In this document: positions 50,535 through 60,554 of the stretch, in pieces | Position numbering within the stretch: position 1 is the stretch's first letter | Layout: every line of letters starts with the position of its first letter | NCBI RefSeq assembly: GCF_039134705.1 | Contig: NZ_CP146256.1 | Coordinates: 1,550,001-1,614,000, forward strand | Source: Kineothrix sp. IPX-CK | Lineage (GTDB): Bacteria; Bacillota; Clostridia; Lachnospirales; Lachnospiraceae | Direction: 5' to 3' | Length of the DNA: 64,000 nucleotides | Made by a program: the position numbers and the translations under genes | Notes under the pieces: generated by a model | What the model was told of the DNA's origin: nothing | The model's database searches: none | The model's input: the letters and a program-made list of their open reading frames with translations, nothing else

Positions 50535-51565
50535 CGGTAGAGCTGTGTCGATTCTCTTTCGATAATCTGGCAATCCAAATATATCTCTCCTATAGCAGGC
50601 TCTTTCGTGCCTTCGATCTTGTCGATCAGGATGCGGGCAGAAGCATGACCGATATCGAAAAGCGGCAGTTCTACCGTAGAAAGTGTCGGGCGGCATACCG
50701 TACTGATCTCCAGGTTATCAAAACCGATCAGCGCCAGATCACGGCCTATCTCGATTCCCTGTTTTGTGCAATAATCTATAATTCCCATTGCCATTATATC
50801 ATTGTGACAGAAAATAGCAGTAACATTCTGTTTCAGCAGCTTTTCGGCTGCCTGATATCCGCTGTCCCTGTTCCAGTCTCCCTGTATGGTCAGATGAGGA
50901 TTATAGGGAATGTCATTTTCAAAAAGCGCCTCCTGATATCCGGTCAGCCGGTTTCTCATATGAATACTGTCCGAGGAACCTGTCACGCAGCCAATACGTT
51001 CATGTCCCTGGCGGATGAGCAGAGCGGTAGCTTCATATGCCGCCTTTCTGTCATCGTAAAGCAGGGACGGAATAGAAAGGCTTGGACTGCTGCAGTAGGC
51101 ACAGACAAAAGGGATATTTTGGTTCAGGGGATGCGCGAGAACCTTATGGCTGTGGCAGCTCAAATAAATAATTCCGTCCACTTGCATGGAAAGCATCAGA
51201 TCAATAGCTTCATCGGTTAGTTGATTATATTTGCCGGCGTGGAGAACCGGATCGATATTCAGCTTGTGAAGACGGAGATTTTCCAGGAGATAATGATAAT
51301 TCCGTTCTTCACAGCAGGCACCTATTCCATCGATGATGGGCGGGGTATTGAAGACGGTAATGTCTTCCGATATGATGCCAAGAGAATGGCTCTGGCCTTT
51401 TTTTAAATTTCTTGCATAAAGATTCGGCCGGTAGTTCAATTCTTCTGCGATAGAAAGCACCAGCTCCGTCGTCTCGCTGCTTATTCCGCCGATTCCGTTT
51501 AAGACCTTGGAAACGGTCGCTATAGAAACATTCGCCTTGTCAGCAATGTCTTTCATGTTTGCCAT
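50519..51565 (-). CDS. LacI family transcriptional regulator
   Basis: A 348-residue repressor. The helix-turn-helix is ANMKDIADKANVSIATVSKV with the hinge LNGIGGISSE; the remainder is a periplasmic-binding-like sugar sensor (LGIISEDITVFNTP, RIGCVTGSSDSIHMRN, AIFCHNDIMAMGIID). It is divergent from the GH127 operon; three TAAACGTTT-type operators lie between the two. It probably senses an arabinose-containing sugar. ATG at 51565 has GAGGTGG upstream; the longer frame to 51670 has no family sequence. Confidence 0.92.
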   Translation of the reverse strand: MANMKDIADKANVSIATVSKVLNGIGGISSETTELVLSIAEELNYRPNLYARNLKKGQSHSLGIISEDITVFNTPPIIDGIGACCEERNYHYLLENLRLHKLNIDPVLHAGKYNQLTDEAIDLMLSMQVDGIIYLSCHSHKVLAHPLNQNIPFVCAYCSSPSLSIPSLLYDDRKAAYEATALLIRQGHERIGCVTGSSDSIHMRNRLTGYQEALFENDIPYNPHLTIQGDWNRDSGYQAAEKLLKQNVTAIFCHNDIMAMGIIDYCTKQGIEIGRDLALIGFDNLEISTVCRPTLSTVELPLFDIGHASARILIDKIEGTKEPAIGEIYLDCQIIERESTQLYRKKRA

Positions 51566-51610
51566 AAAATTTCCACCTCGATAAATACATTTGTTTATAT
51601 TATATATGCA

Positions 51611-51624
51611 GGATAAACGTTTTA
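51611..51624. promoter_or_regulatory. LacI operator (regulator side)
   Basis: GGATAAACGTTTTA holds the TAAACGTTT core, as found at 51761 and 51840, close to the regulator's promoter region. Confidence 0.5.
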
Positions 51625-51718
51625 CAAGATGAAAAGCGAGGCAAAGGAATTGCATGTTCAATTTATACAAAAATGAAAAGATAAAATCTTATATATTTAA
51701 CAAAAATAACAAATAGTA

Positions 51719-51747
51719 TTTACAAACAATATTTCAAATGTTAGAAT
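51719..51747 (+). promoter_or_regulatory. Promoter of the GH127 operon
   Basis: TTTACA (51719-51724), 17 bp, TAGAAT (51742-51747). The strong operator begins about 14 bases downstream. The region to 51954 is very A/T-rich with no gene. Confidence 0.6.
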
Positions 51748-51760
51748 GAATCAACAGAAA

Positions 51761-51774
51761 GGTAAACGTTTACC
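51761..51774. promoter_or_regulatory. LacI operator (operon side, perfect)
   Basis: GGTAAACGTTTACC is a perfect 14-bp palindrome just after the predicted transcription start, typical of a LacI-family roadblock site. Confidence 0.75.
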
Positions 51775-51837
51775 ATAATAAAATAAACTAATTTGATGGC
51801 TTAAATAATGAGAAAATTCAATTTTATTATTATAAAT

Positions 51838-51850
51838 AGTAAACGTTTAA
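51838..51850. promoter_or_regulatory. LacI operator, third copy
   Basis: AGTAAACGTTTAA contains the palindrome TAAACGTTTA. It is 77 bases downstream of the perfect operator, a distance allowing looping or cooperative binding. Confidence 0.5.
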
Positions 51851-51954
51851 TAAAAAAATAGGATAATAAAATGAAAAAATAAAACATAAAGCAGTGAAAA
51901 AAGAAAAAACGAAAGAATAATATGGAAAAATATAACAGAAAGGCTGGATAATGA

Positions 51955-53892
51955 TTGGAAAAAATAAAATTGAGAAATATTAAGATAACGGATTCGCTGT
52001 TTGGAAGCTATACGAAACAGGTGGCTGATAAGATTTTGGAATATCAGTGGGAAGTGTTGAACGATCGTCAGAAGGAGGCTCTGCCGACCTATTGCATCGC
52101 TAATTTCAAGATAGCTGCCGGAGAGATGGCAGGAGAACGCAGAGGCATCGTTTTTCAGGATACGGATTTATATAAGTGGCTGGAGGCAGTCTCCTATTGT
52201 ATCGACAACGGAACCGGCAAGGCTTTTGAGCGGCAGGCGGATGAGGTAATAGAACTGGTAGGCAGGGCGCAGGAGCCGGATGGATATTTAAATACATATT
52301 TTACGATTATGGCTCCTGAAAAAAAATGGAGCAATCAGGTAGAAGGGCATGAGCTTTATACTGCAGGACATTTGATGGAGGCCGCAACAGCGTATTATGA
52401 AGCGACCGGGAAGGATCGTCTCCTTAACATTGCCAGAAGGAACGCGGATTTAATCTGCCGGGTCTTCGGTCCGGAGGAAAGACAGATACATGGCTACCCG
52501 GGGCATCAGGAAGTGGAAGTGGGTCTGATAAAGCTCTATCGTGTTACCGGAGATAAGAAATACCTGGATTGTGCGTATTACTTTATCGACGAAAGAGGAA
52601 AAGAGCCCAGCTATTTCCTTGAAGAAATCAGAAGGCGCGGCGGATATGAGTTCTTTCCGGAGTTCGATAATTATGATTTGGCATACTCTCAGGCGCATAT
52701 GCGTCCGGCAAAGCAAAGAACAGCGGAAGGGCATGCGGTCCGCGCCATGTATATGTGCAGTGCGATGGCGGATTTGGCCGGAGAGCGGCAGGACGAAGAA
52801 CTTTTAGAAGCATGCAAGGCTATCTGGAATAACGTTACACAGAGGCGGATGTACATTACCGGAGGCATCGGTTCCAGCGGCTTATTAGAAAGATTCACGG
52901 TGGATTATGATTTGCCTAATCGAACGAACTACTCGGAGACCTGCGCTTCTATAGGACTTATGATGTTTGGGCAGAGGATGACGGCGGTAACAGGAGAGGC
53001 CGGGTATTACGATATTGTCGAGAAAGCACTTTATAATACAGTTCTCGCGGGAATCAATATAGAAGGAAACCGCTATTTTTACGTGAATCCTTTGGAGGTG
53101 GTGCCGGAATTTTGTACGAAGCGGACATACATGGATCATGTGAAGGCGAACCGGCAAAAATGGTTTTCTGTAGCCTGCTGTCCGACTAATGTGGCGAGAA
53201 CACTGGCATCTTTAGGACAATATATTTATGCGAAGGAAGGAAATACATTGTTCATCCATCAGTTTATTTCGTCGGAAGTAAAAGTCATTTTAGAAGAAGG
53301 CAGCTTACATGTGAAGATGGGATCCAGACTGCTGCAAAACGGTGTTGTCAGGCTCGACTATGAGAGCGATGGGGCAAAGGCGCTCCGGATAAAGATAAGA
53401 GTTCCGGAATATGCAAAAAGCGTAAAGGCAACTTTGGACGGGGATCTGCTAGAACCTGCCAGAGAAGCCGGATACATGATTATAGAGGCGGGAGAAGCAG
53501 GAAAGCATGAGCTGGCCGTCTACTTCGGAATAGATGCCAAATGGGTGGCAGCCAATGATAATGTCCGCGAGGACTGCGGAAAAGTAGCCTTGGTAAAGGG
53601 ACCTTTAGTGTATTGTCTGGAAGAAAAGGAAAATGGAAGAAACCTTGCCGGAGTGTATGTGGAAATCAACAAACCGATTGAACCGAGAGAGCCTGCAGAG
53701 GGGCTGGTGGGAGATATACCGGTGCTGGAGTATGACGGAATCCGGTTGGAAAACAAGGAGATTTCAAGAGGTGAACTGTATGGAGCGCCGGAATTTGAAC
53801 TAAAGGAAATGAAGCTTCGGGCGGTTCCCTACTGCCTTTGGAACAACCGCGGCGGCGGCGAGATGTTAGTATGGCAGAAAGTGAAGATCTAG
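51955..53892 (+). CDS. Beta-L-arabinofuranosidase, GH127
   Basis: A 645-residue glycosidase of the HypBA1 type, acting on beta-L-arabinofuranosides from plant glycoproteins or pectin side chains. By comparison with HypBA1, E312 (LLERF) is the acid/base and the zinc/nucleophile site comprises E328 and C330 (SETCASIG) and C408/C409 (FSVACCPTN). No signal peptide, so cleavage is cytoplasmic after import by the ABC system encoded next. Start is TTG at 51955; an out-of-frame ATG is 4 bases upstream. First structural gene of the LacI-controlled operon. Confidence 0.93.
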   Translation: MEKIKLRNIKITDSLFGSYTKQVADKILEYQWEVLNDRQKEALPTYCIANFKIAAGEMAGERRGIVFQDTDLYKWLEAVSYCIDNGTGKAFERQADEVIELVGRAQEPDGYLNTYFTIMAPEKKWSNQVEGHELYTAGHLMEAATAYYEATGKDRLLNIARRNADLICRVFGPEERQIHGYPGHQEVEVGLIKLYRVTGDKKYLDCAYYFIDERGKEPSYFLEEIRRRGGYEFFPEFDNYDLAYSQAHMRPAKQRTAEGHAVRAMYMCSAMADLAGERQDEELLEACKAIWNNVTQRRMYITGGIGSSGLLERFTVDYDLPNRTNYSETCASIGLMMFGQRMTAVTGEAGYYDIVEKALYNTVLAGINIEGNRYFYVNPLEVVPEFCTKRTYMDHVKANRQKWFSVACCPTNVARTLASLGQYIYAKEGNTLFIHQFISSEVKVILEEGSLHVKMGSRLLQNGVVRLDYESDGAKALRIKIRVPEYAKSVKATLDGDLLEPAREAGYMIIEAGEAGKHELAVYFGIDAKWVAANDNVREDCGKVALVKGPLVYCLEEKENGRNLAGVYVEINKPIEPREPAEGLVGDIPVLEYDGIRLENKEISRGELYGAPEFELKEMKLRAVPYCLWNNRGGGEMLVWQKVKI

Positions 53893-53971
53893 GTCAAAAT
53901 GGGGTGTTTATGACGGTATTCAATAACGAATGCCGTGGAATAAAAATTACATTATCAAAGGAGAGGAAAAT

Positions 53972-55423
53972 ATGAAGAGAAAGAAATTAGTAAGCCTGGC
54001 AATGTCTCTGCTTTTGGCAGGAACAATGCTGGCAGGCTGTGGAAGCAGCCAGGAAACGGCAAGTGTAGAAACCAAGGAGACTGAGACGCAGACAGAAGCG
54101 GCACAGACGGAAGAAGCCGAGGCTCCGGTAGCGGAGACAACAGACGACAGTGACAAAGTGCATATTACTTATGCGCAGTGGGGAAATGATACGGAAACAG
54201 CGGCTACCCAGGCAGTGGCAGATAAATTCAATTCGGAGCAGGATGAAATCTATGTAGAAGTATTGAAGATCGACCACGACAATTATGTTACGAAGCTCAA
54301 TGCCATGGCTACGGCAGGGGAATTGCCGGATACCGGTATTATGAGTGAAGCGGGCGTTTTGGATTTTGCAGAAAATGGATTGCTCTATGATATAAGCGAC
54401 ATGTACGGCGAAGGGGATGCGAAGCCTTTAGAGTCTCTTACCTTTAAGTTCAAGGGTACGCCGGTAGCTTATTCTGCAGCAAACGAAGTTTTAAATATGT
54501 GGTATAACATCGATTTACTTAAAGAAGTATGTGAGAAGCAGAATCTCGATCCGGCGCAGTTCACACCGCCGGCTTCCGCAGACAAAGCCTGGGATTGGGA
54601 TACCTTTGTAAAGGTAGCACAGACATTGACGCTGGATATTAATGGGAAAAATGCTTTGGATCCTGCTTTCGATCCTGAAAATATCGAAATTTACGGCTGT
54701 AACATTAATACGCTCGCATGGCAGCTGGAAGTATGGGCATTGTCAAACGGCGGCGGATATTATAGTGCCGACGGTACGGCATGTACCATTAATTCCAAGG
54801 AAACAGCGGATGCAATTCAGGCTATTGCCGATTTAACCTTAAAATATCATTGCGCTCCTGAAATCAGCGATGCCTCAAACTCCTTGAACACTTCGCTCGG
54901 AACGGAAAAAGTCGTTATGTCTACAGACGGAGCATGGAACGTAGGAACCTTCCTCGGCCCGGATGCACAGTTTGAATATGGTGTTGGTGTCCTTCCTTAT
55001 TTCCAGAATAAAGTAACCATATGTACAGGAGGACCGAATGTAGTATTTTCTCAGACAGAACACCCGCAGGAAGCTATGACCTGGCTGAAGTGGTATTATC
55101 AGGAAGAGAATTCTTGGTCCTTAATCGAAGCAGGTACATGGATGCCTATTTTGGAATCATGGTATACGGATCAGGCACTTACCGATAAATGGATCAACAA
55201 CGAGAACTTCCCTGAGCACGATATGTATCAGTCTGCAGTTGTAGATTATGCAAGAGATAATTCACAATCTACTGCATGGTATTATGTAAATGGAACGGAG
55301 GAATTCAACAGCACACTTACTATGGCGTTATCCTATGTATGGACCGGAGATCAGACCGCGCAGGAAGCATTGGATGAATATGCGGAAGAATTAAATGAAA
55401 TCTTTACGGAATATAATGAGTAG
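53972..55423 (+). CDS. Sugar ABC transporter substrate-binding lipoprotein
   Basis: A 483-residue lipoprotein with lipobox MLAGC (Cys23), a threonine/glutamate-rich linker and a type-1 extracellular solute-binding fold (VHITYAQWGNDTETAATQAV, GELPDTGIMSE, ALSYVWTG). It probably captures arabino-oligosaccharides or similar plant sugars, judged from the GH127 enzyme. ATG at 53972 has AAAGGAGAGG; an upstream frame from 53930 lacks a signal-peptide start. Confidence 0.93.
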   Translation: MKRKKLVSLAMSLLLAGTMLAGCGSSQETASVETKETETQTEAAQTEEAEAPVAETTDDSDKVHITYAQWGNDTETAATQAVADKFNSEQDEIYVEVLKIDHDNYVTKLNAMATAGELPDTGIMSEAGVLDFAENGLLYDISDMYGEGDAKPLESLTFKFKGTPVAYSAANEVLNMWYNIDLLKEVCEKQNLDPAQFTPPASADKAWDWDTFVKVAQTLTLDINGKNALDPAFDPENIEIYGCNINTLAWQLEVWALSNGGGYYSADGTACTINSKETADAIQAIADLTLKYHCAPEISDASNSLNTSLGTEKVVMSTDGAWNVGTFLGPDAQFEYGVGVLPYFQNKVTICTGGPNVVFSQTEHPQEAMTWLKWYYQEENSWSLIEAGTWMPILESWYTDQALTDKWINNENFPEHDMYQSAVVDYARDNSQSTAWYYVNGTEEFNSTLTMALSYVWTGDQTAQEALDEYAEELNEIFTEYNE

Positions 55424-55496
55424 TAGAAATGCCTGCCCGCCGCATGATATGCGGCGGGCGGATAACGAAAGAAATGCAGGAAGGAAAGGTGTTTAA

Positions 55497-56417
55497 ATGA
55501 GTAAAAAATATGGAGCCGAAAAGAGCAAAAGGTCGCGGGCAGGCAAAAATGAGGCGAGAACCGCATATCTTTGTCTTATTCCGGCGTTTCTTGGATTGAC
55601 CTTCATCAGTTATTTGCCGACGATAGCGGTATTTATACTTAGCCTGTTCAAGTGGAACGGTGTAAAGGACCCGGAATTCGTAGGGCTGGATAACTTTATA
55701 CGAATTTTTACGAAGGATGTATACTTTTTCGATTCGTTGAAAGCGACGATTATTTTTGCCCTGCTTACGGTAGTCGGTTCCATCTTATATTCTCTTGTAA
55801 TTGCCATTTTTCTGAATATGAAGATAATAGGAAGGACGCTTTGGCGTTCCATCTTCTTCATTCCTTATTTATTGCCTGCAATCGGCATATTTACGGGATG
55901 GAAATGGCTGTATGAGGTAAATTACGGTTTATTCAATTTCGTAAACCGCATGTTAGGTCTTCCGACCCAGCAATATTTGAACAGTCCCGGTCAAGTGCTC
56001 CCATCGCTGGCGCTGATAGCCATATGGTGCAGCGGTAATCTGATCGTCATTTTTCTTGCGGGACTTCAGAATGTTCCCAGAGTGTACATAGAAGCTTCGC
56101 AAATCGACGGAGCAAATGCGTGGCAGCGTTTTTGGAATGTAACTGTTCCAAGTATTTCTCCGATTATTTTCTATAACTTGCTGACAGCGCTGATTACAAA
56201 CCTTCAGGTTGTTACGCCATCTTTAGCTCTGACGGACGGGGGGCCTCAGAATGCCTCAATGTTCATGTCCTATGTTATCTATATGTATGCCTTCGTAAAA
56301 AAGAAAATGGGATATGCGGCTGCTTATGCGGCAATTTTCTTTATTCTCGTAGGAATCTTCACGGTTATATTGTTTGCTACGCAGAAAACAGCACTTTTTG
56401 GAGAGGAGGACGATTAG
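55497..56417 (+). CDS. Sugar ABC transporter permease (MalF-like)
   Basis: A 306-residue permease with six helices. FLGLTFISYLPTIAVFILSL opens the membrane part, and EASQIDGANAWQRFWNVTVP is the EAA loop that contacts the ATPase. It pairs with the next gene product. No ATPase gene is in the operon, so a shared MsmK/UgpC-type ATPase encoded elsewhere is likely used. AGGAAAGG precedes the ATG. Confidence 0.94.
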   Translation: MSKKYGAEKSKRSRAGKNEARTAYLCLIPAFLGLTFISYLPTIAVFILSLFKWNGVKDPEFVGLDNFIRIFTKDVYFFDSLKATIIFALLTVVGSILYSLVIAIFLNMKIIGRTLWRSIFFIPYLLPAIGIFTGWKWLYEVNYGLFNFVNRMLGLPTQQYLNSPGQVLPSLALIAIWCSGNLIVIFLAGLQNVPRVYIEASQIDGANAWQRFWNVTVPSISPIIFYNLLTALITNLQVVTPSLALTDGGPQNASMFMSYVIYMYAFVKKKMGYAAAYAAIFFILVGIFTVILFATQKTALFGEEDD

Positions 56418-56418
56418 G

Positions 56419-57279
56419 ATGGCAGGAAGATCAATTAGAAGCAGAAAGAAAAAGGAACAGATTATAAATAGAGTCGTATTGCTTGTCGTAATTATCCTGG
56501 CAGCGTTAGTGCTGTTACCGCTTTGGTGGATATTCCGCTCGTCTCTGATGAGCAACGGAACGCTTTATGCTTATCCGCCCGCCTTCATACCTCATGAATG
56601 GAAGTGGTCGAACTATACGGAGGCGCTGAAGAGCTTTCTTTACTGGAAATATTTTAAAAATACATTCACCATAATTATTCCGGCGGTAAGTGCAGGAACT
56701 ATTACGGCGATTTTCTGCGGATATGCGTTTGCGAGACTACGCTTTAAAGGCAAAAAGCTGATATTCAATCTTTGCGTAGGAACCATCCTGCTTCCGGGAA
56801 TGGTGACACTTATTCCTTTGTATGTATTCTGGACGCAGGGACTTGGTCTGGGAGGAACCTATTGGCCGTTGATTCTTCCGTATCTAACCGGCGGTGGATT
56901 CTTCAATATTTTCCTCATCCGTCAGTTCTTGCTGACCATACCGAGGGAATTGGATGAAGCGGCAGCGATTGACGGCGCATCGAGGATGCGCACTTTATGG
57001 ACGATTTTGGTGCCGGCGATAAAACCGGCGATCGTAGTAGTAGGAATGATGTTATTTATTCAAATCTGGAACGATTTGCTTCAGCAGCTAATTTATATTA
57101 ACGATATGGAAAAGACGACCTTTGCGATCGGACTTACCAATTTCACCGGTTCTTTCGGGACGAAGTGGAATCTCGCTATGGCAGCGACCTGTATGACAAT
57201 TGCACCGGGCATTGTTATTTATATTTTTGGACAGAAGAGCTTTGTGGAAGGCATCGTATTGACGGGAATGAAGAACTAG
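56419..57279 (+). CDS. Sugar ABC transporter permease (MalG-like)
   Basis: A 286-residue permease with six helices, EAA loop LDEAAAIDGASRMRTLWTIL and a typical MalG C-terminus (SFVEGIVLTGMKN). The start ATG 56419 lies one base after the stop of the MalF-like gene, with GGAGGACGATTAGG serving as ribosome binding region; an internal frame extending back to 56374 is less likely. Works with the MalF-like partner. Confidence 0.94.
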   Translation: MAGRSIRSRKKKEQIINRVVLLVVIILAALVLLPLWWIFRSSLMSNGTLYAYPPAFIPHEWKWSNYTEALKSFLYWKYFKNTFTIIIPAVSAGTITAIFCGYAFARLRFKGKKLIFNLCVGTILLPGMVTLIPLYVFWTQGLGLGGTYWPLILPYLTGGGFFNIFLIRQFLLTIPRELDEAAAIDGASRMRTLWTILVPAIKPAIVVVGMMLFIQIWNDLLQQLIYINDMEKTTFAIGLTNFTGSFGTKWNLAMAATCMTIAPGIVIYIFGQKSFVEGIVLTGMKN

Positions 57280-57319
57280 AGGAAAGATAAGAACCGTAAG
57301 GCAGGAGGTGCAGCAGGAA

Positions 57320-58015
57320 ATGAGGATCAGTAAGACTGTTACGGATTGGTACCTTGGAAATAACAGGGAAAGCGTGAAAGAAACTCCTAAAACAGGCTTT
57401 AAAAGAGTGTTTTATTTTATCTGGAACTATTCGGGGAAGCTGTTTGCAGTAAACCTTGTTTTTGTACTGTGCTGTATACCGGTAATTACTATCCCCGCTG
57501 CCTTGTGCGGCCTGAACCGGTATCTGATAAAAATGTACAAAGACGGATATGGCTTTGAGCTAGGGGATTTTTTCAGGGAATTCCGTTCACAGATTATAAA
57601 AAGTATTAAGGTAGGAATGCCTTCTTTCGTTTTGTGTTTTTACGGCGGCTATCTTCTTTTAATGTCAGGTGGGTTCCAAAATGGAGAGCAGTCGTTTTTC
57701 GTCAGCACGGTCGCTCTTGCATGCCTGGCGTTTGGGGCGCTGCTGGGAAGTTTTTGTTTTGTTCTTTTGGCGGCACTGGATTTACCTGGCCGCCATATTA
57801 TAAAAAATGCTTTGATTTTAATAGTATGCGAATGGAAATCCGGCTTTTGCGCACTTATGAGCGTCTTACTTCTGTGGGGAATGTTTTGGCTGTTTTTTCC
57901 GGTATCCATCGTATTTCCTTTGCTCGGTTGTTTTGCAGTGACGCAGCTTTTCGTATGCGGCAGCATCTTTCCTGCAATATACAGAAGAATTATCGAACCG
58001 TATGAAAATTTATAA
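57320..58015 (+). CDS. DUF624 (YesL-like) membrane protein
   Basis: A 231-residue protein with four to five helices and the DUF624 pattern (FNLVFVLCCIP-like start AVNLVFVLCCIPVITIPAAL, then FFREFRSQIIKS and a final PLL block). YesL-like proteins are found in carbohydrate ABC operons of Firmicutes; their role is unknown. ATG at 57320 has AGGAGG 11 bases upstream; a GTG at 57308 would overlap that site. It precedes the chemoreceptor gene. Confidence 0.85.
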   Translation: MRISKTVTDWYLGNNRESVKETPKTGFKRVFYFIWNYSGKLFAVNLVFVLCCIPVITIPAALCGLNRYLIKMYKDGYGFELGDFFREFRSQIIKSIKVGMPSFVLCFYGGYLLLMSGGFQNGEQSFFVSTVALACLAFGALLGSFCFVLLAALDLPGRHIIKNALILIVCEWKSGFCALMSVLLLWGMFWLFFPVSIVFPLLGCFAVTQLFVCGSIFPAIYRRIIEPYENL

Positions 58016-58094
58016 ATATTTGCATCGGCACAGGTGATAAAAGAAAAATATTTTCTGCACGTCGGAAGAACTGATTCATAATAGGAGAAATGCC

Positions 58095-60245
58095 ATGGGG
58101 AGAAAAACGAAAGCGGTATTAAGGCCGGACGAAAAGAAGAAAACAACGAAGAAGACAGCAAATGCAGGCATCATGGGTACCTTGCTAAGGGCATTTCTCG
58201 TTCCTATTGTATTAATTATCGTATTAGGCCTTGTGTCTTATAAGACTGCCTCAAATGTCATAAAGGAAAAGGTGGAGGATTCTTCCATAAGTACGGCGTC
58301 TGCCATGAGCATGTACTGCGGCCTGTTGACGGGCAACGTATCCTCAAAGGCACTGGAAATGGTCGTCGGAGACGAGCTGTCCACATATTATGAAAAGTAT
58401 TATAAGCAGAAAAACGCAATAGAATATTTGCAAAGTGCTAAAAAAAATCTTCTCCAAATGCAGTTTAGTGTGGACTATATGTACAGCTGTTCAATTATTC
58501 CGGAAAACGGAACTTATCTTACTTCCATAACGGGAAGCATGGGCGATAACGTATATGAGGGATTTATGGAGTCTCCGGAGGGCCGATATTTTAAGGAGAA
58601 TGAAACGCGCAAGAACGGATGGTTCGGTTACCATTCTTTTCTGGATCAGCGCCTAGACATCTCAGATAAATGGTATGGTCTGGCATTTTTTCAGAAATTT
58701 TCCAAGGCAAATACTTATCTCGTACTGGATATCACTACAGAAACTATTTATGAGATGCTGGATGAGATGGATTTCGGCGAGAACAGTATAAAGGCATTGA
58801 TTTCTCCGGACGGAAGGGAGATTGTGCGTCTGCAGAAGGGTGAAGGCAGCGGGGAAGTGCTTCTGTCTAAGGGTACGGAAGCGGTATTTGCGGATAAGGA
58901 TTTTTATGAAAAGAGTCTGGGTGCGGAAGAAGCAGGCGGCAATTATGTCAAATACAACGGAAATACGTATTTATACGTATATGCTCCGGTGGGAAATACC
59001 GGGATACTGTTGTGCGGCCTGATTCCCCAGGATAATATTGTAAAGGATGTCAATTCCATTCGAAGCTTATGTATCGTGATGGTATTTCTTGCATGTGTGA
59101 TCGCTTTTGTCATAGGAGGCAAAATTGCGGCGGGCATGAGCAAGTCCGTGAAGATCATCACCAAAGGACTGCATGAGGTGGCGGGAGGCAATCTGACACA
59201 GGAATTCAAGACAGACCGCAGAGACGAATTCAGCCTTCTTGCCAAAAGCTTGAACGATACGCTGGAAAGTATGCGTACGCTCATGGAAGATATGCAGAAA
59301 TTCGGAAATAAAGTAAAGGAAATGGCGGAAGGAGCCGCGATGAAATCGGAGACCATCCACGCTTCCGTCAAGGAAATTTCAGCGGCGGTAGACGAAGTGG
59401 CAAATGGGGCACAGACTCAGGCGAAGGAAGCGGATATCAGCAACCATAAGATGGCGGACTTTGCAGTGAAGATCGACGGCGTAAGCAAAGGGACGAACGA
59501 TATGGCCCATACCGTAGACCGGGCCGCAGCTGTGGTGGAACAGGGGCGCGTCATCGTCCATGAGCTGAATATGAAGTCGGAGACGACAGTTTCCATTACC
59601 AAGGTATTGGTAGACAATATCAAGGATGTGGAGGAACGTTCCACAGAGATTGAAGGCTTTATCGATACGATCAACCGCATTGCCGGACAGACTAACCTTC
59701 TGTCTCTAAATGCTTCCATTGAAGCGGCGAGAGCGGGAGAGAACGGCAAGGGATTTGCGGTGGTGGCGGAAGAAATCCGTAAGCTTGCAGATGAATCTAT
59801 GCAGGCAGGCAAGAGTATTAAGGATATCGTGGAGAATATCGGAGAGACCACGGGAAGGACGACCAGATCTGCTAAAGAAGCGGAGACGATTGTATTCGCA
59901 CAGGCTGCTTCTTTGGAGGAGACTATACAGGTGTTCGGGGAGATCGACCGCTGCGTGGAGAATCTTGTGAAGGGGCTTAAGAATGTTGCAGGGAACATGC
60001 AGGAGATTGCCGGAGAGAAGGAACAGGTACAAGAATCCATCCATAATATTTCCGTGGTGTCGGAGCAGTCGGCGGTGGCAACAGAAGAAGTGACCGCAAC
60101 GTTAGATGAACAGGTCAGGATCGTTTCCGGTCTGAAAGAGGATGTGGAGCTGCTGAAGAAAGAAGCGGATGCGCTAGACCGGTCTATCGGAAAATTTGTT
60201 ACTGTCCGCTCCGTTCACAGTAACGAAGATTTATTATATAAATAA
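58095..60245 (+). CDS. Methyl-accepting chemotaxis protein
   Basis: A 716-residue chemoreceptor. A first helix (about 32-52) is followed by an extracellular sensor of about 265 residues (Cache-like), a second helix ([20 protein letters not shown], about 322-342), HAMP, and a long coiled-coil signalling domain. The kinase-contact tip is around 530-560 ([20 protein letters not shown], then [19 protein letters not shown]). It probably senses the sugar or its binding protein, since it ends the arabinofuranoside operon. The last residues, VTVRSVHSN, are encoded by a remnant of the palindromic repeat. AGGAG precedes the ATG. Confidence 0.93.
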   Translation: MGRKTKAVLRPDEKKKTTKKTANAGIMGTLLRAFLVPIVLIIVLGLVSYKTASNVIKEKVEDSSISTASAMSMYCGLLTGNVSSKALEMVVGDELSTYYEKYYKQKNAIEYLQSAKKNLLQMQFSVDYMYSCSIIPENGTYLTSITGSMGDNVYEGFMESPEGRYFKENETRKNGWFGYHSFLDQRLDISDKWYGLAFFQKFSKANTYLVLDITTETIYEMLDEMDFGENSIKALISPDGREIVRLQKGEGSGEVLLSKGTEAVFADKDFYEKSLGAEEAGGNYVKYNGNTYLYVYAPVGNTGILLCGLIPQDNIVKDVNSIRSLCIVMVFLACVIAFVIGGKIAAGMSKSVKIITKGLHEVAGGNLTQEFKTDRRDEFSLLAKSLNDTLESMRTLMEDMQKFGNKVKEMAEGAAMKSETIHASVKEISAAVDEVANGAQTQAKEADISNHKMADFAVKIDGVSKGTNDMAHTVDRAAAVVEQGRVIVHELNMKSETTVSITKVLVDNIKDVEERSTEIEGFIDTINRIAGQTNLLSLNASIEAARAGENGKGFAVVAEEIRKLADESMQAGKSIKDIVENIGETTGRTTRSAKEAETIVFAQAASLEETIQVFGEIDRCVENLVKGLKNVAGNMQEIAGEKEQVQESIHNISVVSEQSAVATEEVTATLDEQVRIVSGLKEDVELLKKEADALDRSIGKFVTVRSVHSNEDLLYK
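60198..60224. repeat. Palindromic repeat remnant inside the MCP gene (copy 3)
   Basis: This 27-base segment is GTTACTGTCCGC followed by TCCGTTCACAGTAAC. It matches the reverse complement of the right end of copy 2 (45785-45811) at 24 of 27 positions, and forms its own 8-bp inverted repeat GTTACTGT/ACAGTAAC. It encodes the end of the chemoreceptor. Confidence 0.7.
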
Positions 60246-60317
60246 TTATTTTCATAAAAATACTGGTAAAAATATTTTATCTATAGTATTATGGTACTCG
60301 TGAACAAAACTTCATCC

Positions 60318-60482
60318 ATTTAAGGTGTCGAAAGAGCGGAGGCTCATTTCGATGAAAAGGGAAACAGGTGTAAATCCTGTACGAACTCGTCACTGTGATA
60401 AGGGAGTTGCGGCAAACAGCCACTGATAATAATCGGGAAGGCTGCCGTATACGATGATCTTTCAGCCAGGAGACCTGCCTTG
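60318..60482 (+). ncRNA. Cobalamin riboswitch
   Basis: The segment has the adenosylcobalamin-riboswitch layout: AAGGTGTCGAAAGAGC at the start, GGGAAACAGGTGTAAATCC, CGTCACTGTGATAAGGG, GCCACTG, and the B12 box CAGCCAGGAGACCTGCC (60463-60479). Ligand binding would favour termination or block translation of cobQ. It lies in the leader of the cobQ-cobT-cobU-cobS operon. Confidence 0.95.
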
Positions 60483-60554
60483 AATGAAGTATAGTACAGC
60501 CACGAGTAATTGGTCTGGAATAGTTAAGGGATAGGTCTTACTATGTCTTTTCTG

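Noticed and set aside
50645..51220. 191-codon plus-strand open frame opposite LacI
   Set aside because: LacI on the minus strand has its helix-turn-helix, ligand domain, ribosome binding site and operators; the plus frame is a shadow.
59417..60040. 207-codon minus-strand open frame opposite the chemoreceptor
   Set aside because: The plus frame is an unmistakable MCP signalling domain; the minus frame is Ser/Thr-rich low complexity arising from its codon pattern.
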